A stretch of 64,000 bases of DNA from the NCBI RefSeq assembly GCF_029852145.1, contig NC_079979.1, positions 4,440,501 to 4,504,500 of the forward strand, in the 5' to 3' direction. Shown here one piece after another: positions 58,337 to 64,000 of the stretch. This stretch comes from Microplitis mediator (lineage: Eukaryota; Arthropoda; Insecta; Hymenoptera; Braconidae). Each line of letters begins with the position of its first letter. Position 1 is the first letter of the stretch. Below the pieces are notes generated by a model. That model was not told the DNA's origin, ran no database searches, and worked only from the letters and a program-made list of their open reading frames with translations. Position numbers and translations under genes: made by a program.

Positions 58337-59364
58337 TATGCGGTGATCGAAAGATACCATAAAAATGAAAAGATGGTATAATTTTAAGACATTCAGCAAA
58401 ATATATTATGAGATATTTGGTAAAAATTAAGCTAACTGTTATATTTAAAATTCTTCGATTTTGATGAACAATAAGACATTTTACTTAATTTTTCAGGCTC
58501 TCACATTGATAAAATTTTGTAATGAATAAGTTTTGTGATTCTGATATTATTAAAAGAAAACACGTGTTTGAAATTTTATCGTTTACGATATTTCCTGCAC
58601 CAATTTTCCGATTTTGATAGTTAATGCGCGATTTGACGCGGTTTTAAAGTTTCAAAGCTGATTAGACTTTGAAATCGATCCACGAAGTAAGTTAAAAGTA
58701 ATTCAGGACGAACATATTTTTTAAAATTTTATGTTTGGAATAACTCGAAATGAATTAAATCGATTGAGTTCGAATTTTTCACAGAATCAAAGTTTTAATA
58801 AACTGCTCCGAATGCCGTGTTAAAGATCGAAATCAATGAGTCCGTTCAAAAGTTATAGAATGTTTACATAATGTACCGACGTACATACACACCTACACAT
58901 ATACAGGCACTTGGAATCGTCTTAAGAATATTCGAAAAAGCTTCCTTAAAAGGACCCTAAAACGTCGACACCTGCTCAAGTTTGGTTTTCAAAAATCAGA
59001 CCGAAACCAATAACGTCCTTCTTTTTATTTTAAATTTCCCATTTTCTTAGCGGGAAGTTGAAAAAAATAAAGCATCTCGACAAAATTTCGTTTGAATTGA
59101 AAAAAAATTGATATGATGGTTACTTAGAAAAGATATGAGTTGATAAGATAATGGTTGATTATTTGACGATACCAGTATGTGCTACTTCCGAACACGCTAT
59201 AATTTCTTTTTTTTTATCCTTTTTGTTTTTCATGCATCGACAAAGACCCTTTAAGAGATAGTCAATATTCACATCTAGTCCACTGTTGAAATAAAATGTG
59301 TTTAAAAACGTTTTTACGACACAAGAAAAATTCACAAAGAAAATGTCAAACCAAAAAAAAATTT
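58337..59364 (+). repeat. H-family fragment and unassigned DNA
   Basis: 58540-59060 carries the H interior (ATTTGACGCGGTTTTAAAG, AACGTCGACACCTGC) and ends TCTTAGCGGGAAGTTGAAAAA. 59061-59364 shows nothing recognisable. Confidence 0.6.
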
Positions 59365-60207
59365 GAAAAGCGGTTGACCCTTCGAGACAATCCCAAAACT
59401 TCCAGCTGTTTTCGAGCTTGCTGCACAGTTGAAAATTTCGTGTTCTTGTGTATAAAAATTCAATGGTTCAATATTTTGTGTCAATTATTTGACACCATCA
59501 AGTGTAAATTTAACTAAAGTTGAATGTATGATCTGATATCTACTAGTTTTAAACTTGTATTATTGTTTGACACAAGTATAATGTGTTAAATTAACACAAA
59601 AAATTAAGTGGACATGTGATTTATGTTAAATTTAACACAAATTTTTCAACTGTGTGAGCTCGAAAACGTTATTACTTGTAAATTTTTGACCGAAAACTGT
59701 TAGACCGAAAAAACATACATTTCACTAAACAAAAAAATTTTCGTCCGATGATATTTTTGGAATGAATCAACCGATTCGAGCGTACTCGACAGCAATCGAA
59801 AGAGCTCATTCAAGACTTAAAACTGAATACATTCGAGACAAATCGGATAAATGGTTTATAAGTTATAAGAAAAAAAACTCAAACAAAAAAAATTTTTTTT
59901 TTCATATTTATGTTTCGTATAACTCATAAACAACTCGACCGATTGGCTTCAAAGTCTAATCAGTTCTAAGTTCGATTGCCGTCAAGAACGCTCAAATTGG
60001 TTGATTTGTTTCAAAGGTATCATCGAACAAAAAAAGTTTATATACACACACACACACACGCACGGATGTCCATCTAAAAATGGTCAAAATAGCTTTCTAG
60101 GACCTCAAAACGTTGAGATCTGATGAAAACTCGATTTTCGAAAATCGGAACGAAACCAATAACTTCCCTTTTTTTAAAATTTTCAATTTTCATAGCGGGA
60201 AGTTAAA
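59365..60207 (+). mobile_element. H-family element with a nested CACAGTTGAAA element
   Basis: Starts TTTGAAAAGCGGTTGACCCTT and ends TTCATAGCGGGAAGTTAAAAA. Nested 59424-59654 (231 bp) has ends CACAGTTGAAAATTTCGTG and CAAATTTTTCAACTGTG and a TGTTAAATTTAACACA core. The H GAGCTTG...GAGCTCGAAAAC text is continuous across it, with TG on both sides. Confidence 0.75.
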
Positions 60208-60815
60208 AATCTTAAGATAAAAATATAAGAAACAAAAATGATTTAAACGGATTCTCGCTATTTCATTCGAATGGTATGCACCACTTATTTTTGTTCTGCG
60301 GTTAAAATAGCTGATCTTACTTTTGCTAGACACACCGACCGAGAAGAGAGCTTGTTGAAGAAATTAGGTCACAATTCGACGACAAATGAACGTACAATAA
60401 TATATTTTTAGGTAAAAAAAAAAATTTATTTCACACTCTATTTTCTGAAAATTATCTGCTACATAAATATAACAAAGAATTGTTTGGAATTTTTTAAGCG
60501 CATAGTTTTGAGTTCTCTCAATTGTATAGGTTCTGGTATATATGAGCTTTCCCAGAAAAAATAAGTTAATTAAAAAAAAAGAGTTCAAAGTTATTAATAA
60601 GCACAAATGTTTAGATAATGGTGTAAGAACATCACATAACTAGAAAATCGCGTAATGGTAAAAAAACTCGACTAATGACAACTCTAAAATTAAATACGTA
60701 CTTTAAAGTGTAGTTACATAACATAGCGCTTATGAACTTATAGTGAGAAAATTTGAAACATATTATAAATAATATCGAAGTGTTTAAACTTAAAAATCTT
60801 CTTCGTAAAACTCAC
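60208..60815 (-). other. Start of the orb2 intron, repeat-free
   Basis: AT-rich without matches to the repeat families. Apart from the doubtful microexon at 60321, no splice-bounded open segment was found. Confidence 0.5.
60321..60350 (-). other. Candidate 30-nt orb2 microexon
   Basis: About 465 bases into the intron on the minus strand, a pyrimidine-containing CTAATTTCTTCAACAAG is followed by 30 nt and then a GTAAGAT donor. Entering in phase 0, it reads LSSRSVCLAK and leaves in phase 0. CPEB2-4 genes are known for small alternative exons near phosphorylation sites, which makes this worth recording. The acceptor is mediocre and a chance match is likely. Confidence 0.17.
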
Positions 60816-61805
60816 CTGCTGAAACGGTAATTGAAGTAAATCTCGTTCTTCAGCAGTTGTAACTTCAAATGTTGGCGCTGGTTGAGGAGGATAAAGATTA
60901 CCTTTACCAGGATAAGATGTGCTACGACGGAATTTAACAGGACTGATATTTGTCGGGTGAACTTGATTGGGTCCTGGATGCCCAGGAAACGTTGGACTTG
61001 GTTTTCTGCCTTGTAAACCAGCAGCCGCAGCTACCGCTGCTGCAGCATGTAGTGATGAATGCAGTGGTGGGAGATTTGGTACTGATCTTCCTCGGCTCCA
61101 GGGTGACAGCGCTGAGCTAGCTGTAGCTTGTGGTCCTCCACCCCATTGTTGAGGTCCTTGAGGGCCACCTGACCATGCGGCGTATCCTTTACCGTGAAGG
61201 TAAACTCCTGGATGTGAGGTAGGTGGCTGTTGACTAGTTTGTTGAGCTTGCTGTTGAGTCTGCTGCTGTTGTTGATTACCAACTTGGAGACTATGCCTAT
61301 TTGCCACAGCAGAGCTTGCATTGCCATGCTGAGGAAAATTGTGACTTGCGGTAATAGCACGACGTGATCCTGAGCCTGCAAATAAACCAGGTCCACCAGC
61401 TGGAAAGTTTTGGAACGTTGCGATCGAACCATTAACTGGTAATGCATGAATTCCTGTGTCTTCAGATGTATTCGCCCATAAACTAGGTACTCTAACTGGA
61501 TCTGTGAATCCTTGGAGATTTGAGGTTGTACCACATGAAGTAATATCTTTGTCCATAGATGACGGTGTAGATGGAGCAATAGCGATGCTCTCAGCCTCAG
61601 ACACATCCTTAGACTTATCACCGGGTGGATCCAGCCCTGGTGAAAGAGGCGCTGTTTTAGCGCTGCTCTGTTTTTCAATTAAAAGATCGTCTTGCATAGT
61701 TCCTACTTGGTTGCTTAGCAGCGATACCGTTGACGACGTGCTCGTTTGTCTGCACCCAGTTGCAGGGGTACTCGAGAAAAGACTTGCACCCCCAAAATCC
61801 CCCAT
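60816..61805 (-). CDS. orb2: Orb2/CPEB2-4-type translational regulator, N-terminal coding exon (partial)
   Basis: CPEB2-4/Orb2 proteins bind CPE-containing mRNAs in the cytoplasm and control polyadenylation and translation, for example in oogenesis and long-term memory. Seen: 330 codons from ATG 61805. A second ATG at 61697 begins MQDDLLIEK, matching the usual start of vertebrate CPEB2-4, and has an A at -3, so it may be the true start. In-frame TGA at 61860-61862 blocks extension. Numbering from 61805: PVNG then FQNFP (123-135), a Gln-rich, possibly prion-like run (178-193), an Ala-rich run (254-262), and a conserved SPVKFRRSTSYPGKGN block (288-303) resembling the Orb2 segment around SPKYRRSISFPIKG. 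The exon ends CAG/GTGAG at 60816/60815, phase 0. The C-terminal RRMs and zinc-binding domain are not in the window. Family match is from memory, not a search. Confidence 0.88.
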
Positions 61806-61862
61806 ATACTTGCAATTCAACTTTATTAAGATTTTATTAAGTCTTAACGATCTCTTCGCTCA

Positions 61863-64000
61863 GTTAAGTTAACTTCAGTTACTAAATTTTTGTAGTTCAA
61901 ATATAATTTAGTTTTTTTGAGAAGCGAAACCCGGGCGTCGTCTGTGTCCTCAACTATGAGCATACGAGCTCCCAATCGATCGTACGCTCATCTAGACACG
62001 CACGTTAACCTGGAAAACTCCTGGTCCTTTTTTTTAATTCCCTTCTTTTTCGTCGTTCTTCCTCTTAAAAATTGCACTTACACGAATGCCAAACACTTTT
62101 AAATAGATGTTACACCACACAAGATATGCTTCGAAATAATTCGAAGCAATAAACTCCGACACTCCGGTACATGGCGTTTTATTTTTTTTTTTTTCTCTTG
62201 ACGTATTAAAACAATTTTCAACGTTATTTTTACTATCACTCTATCAAATTATAAATAATACATTATTTTACAACCGTGAAACACTATTCTCACGTCGGAT
62301 TTTTTTACGTACTCCACCTTTAGTAAATTCAACGATTTTTGCACAGATCCCCTGCTAAACTGAGTCAACGTTGAATCAATCGCACACGGAATAAGACCTG
62401 CCGACCCAACACAATCAATCTACTACTATACCTACGACACTTCCTACTCTGTCGATGCACTTGCACAACTAATACCGATGTAAGAACACTTCTGCGGCTC
62501 AACCTCGTGCGCACCACATTTTATGTAATATTACGATCAAAAAACATAAGACATTCTAAAAATCTGATACTGACGTCCATTTGACCGAGTATGACAAAAC
62601 TATTTCAGCACCACTACCACCAATTACTACCCCTAATCCACCCCGTGAGCCTCATACGTTAAAAGCCTTTCGCGAGCACACTTAATTTAGAAAAAAGAAT
62701 AATTGTTAGTGTTCAATCACAAAATAGATATTGCCTCTCATTCTTACTCAACTCGTCGCAATATCACGTCCACGTATTTTGATGAGATAGGCCCCTTCTC
62801 CGTAGTATTTTTGTTTACGGTACTACTACTCTTTTGGTACTTCTGTATCAGGTTCGTTACTATGGAGCCCCCAGTGCTCCGATATCACGGATTACGACGG
62901 TTTTCCGTTGTACTTTACGTTTGTGATTCGTGTGGGGTAAATACTTTTAGAACACTGTGTTAGCTAGACCAGCCTGAGACTCCACGTAGCACCGTGCGCT
63001 CGGCGATCTTCGGCCTTCGCTATAGCCTAGCTTCGTCGTCGATGTCGTCCCCGCCGTCGTTGTTGATGGTAGCGATACTTCTGCTGCGCCGTCGCCGCTG
63101 TTTATCTACCTTGCACACGTCTTGAATTACGCACGCGCTCTGGTGATAATAACAGCTATACTAGGATCCGCGCCATCCATCGCGGACACCTACCAATGCT
63201 GCGGTTACGACGACGCCTACAACTGTCTCAGGCAAAACACTGACAGACACGACTAACTCTGAAATCACAAACTTTTTAGCTGACCACGTGCTTAAATCGA
63301 TCACTACAAGAAGTGAATGAGTAGACTTTCATTGTTTTTCGTTATTTATTATTATTGACTATATTGCTTGATTGTTAGGTATTACAATTACTAGAGTATA
63401 TACGATGTTAGTGTTTTCTGTCTCGATTACTAAATCAACTTTGAATGAACTACACGACACAAATGGATGTTGTGTAATCACAATGATAAGAGCCAGAAGG
63501 CTGTTGTATGTACAAAAAGAATAAGCGGAGTACCGGCACTATTCCATGCGTTCAGAGTCTCACACATGATCGGAGAGATAGGGTCAACAGCTTGACAATT
63601 TATATATTTTTATACAAAATACTTATGGAACAATGTACACTCACTGCTAACAACTTATTTTAAGCCAGATAATGTGATATTTAGTGTAGAAAAGTGACTA
63701 ATAAATGTGTGTACTAATGTTAGATATTAGATAGACCAACGTGTTTTCTTTCTATCATATTAACTCGCATCGTGTCGATTCAATTTAATCGTCTCTTGAC
63801 CTACATACTGCATACGTTAACAACTAAGCCCATGACTATTCGTGATATAGAAGTACACCAGTCAACATATGCACGATATAAGAAATTAATGATGTTAATT
63901 ATTATGATAACAATTTAGTACACATTAAGAAGTAACAATAAATCATTAAATTGTATGAATCAAATTACAAATTAAGAAGTACCATATTTTAATCATCTTG
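61863..64000 (-). promoter_or_regulatory. orb2 upstream region with candidate 5' UTR/promoter
   Basis: This stretch is free of the repeat families that fill the rest of the window, as expected for a constrained 5' region. A GC-richer block at about 62900-63250 contains CGTCG/GCCG runs. On the minus strand it has an initiator-like TCAGTG near 63240 and a donor-like CAAG/GTAGAT near 63110, compatible with a non-coding first exon. No clear acceptor was found before the coding exon and no convincing TATA box. Start site and exon structure are inference. Nothing coding is recognised at 63250-64000. Confidence 0.35.

Noticed and set aside
1..60815. Search for orb2 RRM exons on the minus strand
   Set aside because: No open segment resembling the RRM motifs (such as VFVGGLPPD) was found; the remaining exons probably lie beyond the window.
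61031..61678. 215-codon minus-strand frame overlapping orb2
   Set aside because: Shadow of the orb2 frame; its peptide lacks family motifs while the other frame matches CPEB2-4 in several blocks.
61456..61872. 138-codon plus-strand frame
   Set aside because: Antisense shadow of the orb2 exon.
1..64000. Functional tRNA genes
   Set aside because: All tRNA-like sequences sit inside repeats and have poorly paired stems, so they are listed as pseudogenes.
1..64000. CRISPR array, bacterial operon or integrated virus
   Set aside because: The repeats are palindrome arrays and microsatellites without spacer structure; splice sites and composition are eukaryotic; no viral gene is recognised.

Overview
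Eukaryotic, strongly AT-rich, intron-like DNA, most likely from an insect and probably a hymenopteran. The only confidently coding stretch is one minus-strand exon at the right end (60816-61805). Its N-terminal motifs and its conserved R-R-S-x-S/T-[FY]-P-x-K-G block match the CPEB2-4/Orb2 family of translational regulators. The exon ends in a perfect phase-0 splice donor and no RNA-binding (RRM) exon lies to its left. If the exon is functional, the whole of 1-60815 is the first part of a very large orb2 intron. The GC-richer DNA at 62900-63250 is then the best candidate for its 5' UTR and promoter.

The other 60 kb is a dense nest of non-autonomous repeats. I see no transposase. Many elements share one plan: flanking TA dinucleotides, short inverted ends (CCCGGGAAAAAATG, CCCGACTAG, CCCAG/CCCTTA, CCCTCGCAG, CTCTCTAAA, CTTAGTGAAC, CACTGTAAAAAA, CACGGAAAAAA and others) and an interior built from many diverged copies of a short palindrome specific to that family. 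Several of these elements, from unrelated families, carry near their middle a tRNA-like or 5S rRNA-like sequence with recognisable internal RNA polymerase III promoter boxes. A second class is near-perfect palindromes of 1.0-1.5 kb. A third class (called H here) starts with a GACCCTGCGGGCC motif, ends in a GCGGGAAGTTAAAAA hairpin, and sits in A-rich targets.

Layout: 343-523 small MITE; 960-7370 family A elements with a 113-bp tandem array, a palindrome and a family C element; 7846-10307 TA repeat, palindrome P1 and family E element in a family B copy; 10308-11643 family A; 12199-13701 palindrome with a tRNA-like loop; 15010-17504 (perhaps to 18402) a broken multi-exon plus-strand gene split by two insertions; 19460-21128 palindrome and H copy; 21129-25716 a 5S-bearing family B element with three nested insertions; 25978-33010 H copies with D and J elements; 34944-39548 two large elements; 40122-43607 family B, Q and nested palindromes; 44264-47741 element K; 48735-54170 three palindromes in one TA repeat; 54323-60207 elements L, M, a tRNA-bearing B element and H copies; 60208-64000 orb2 and its upstream DNA.

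No functional cooperation between genes can be inferred. The information here lies in the nesting order, the pre-insertion sites that can be reconstructed, and the repeated pairing of DNA-transposon-like ends with Pol III-type modules.
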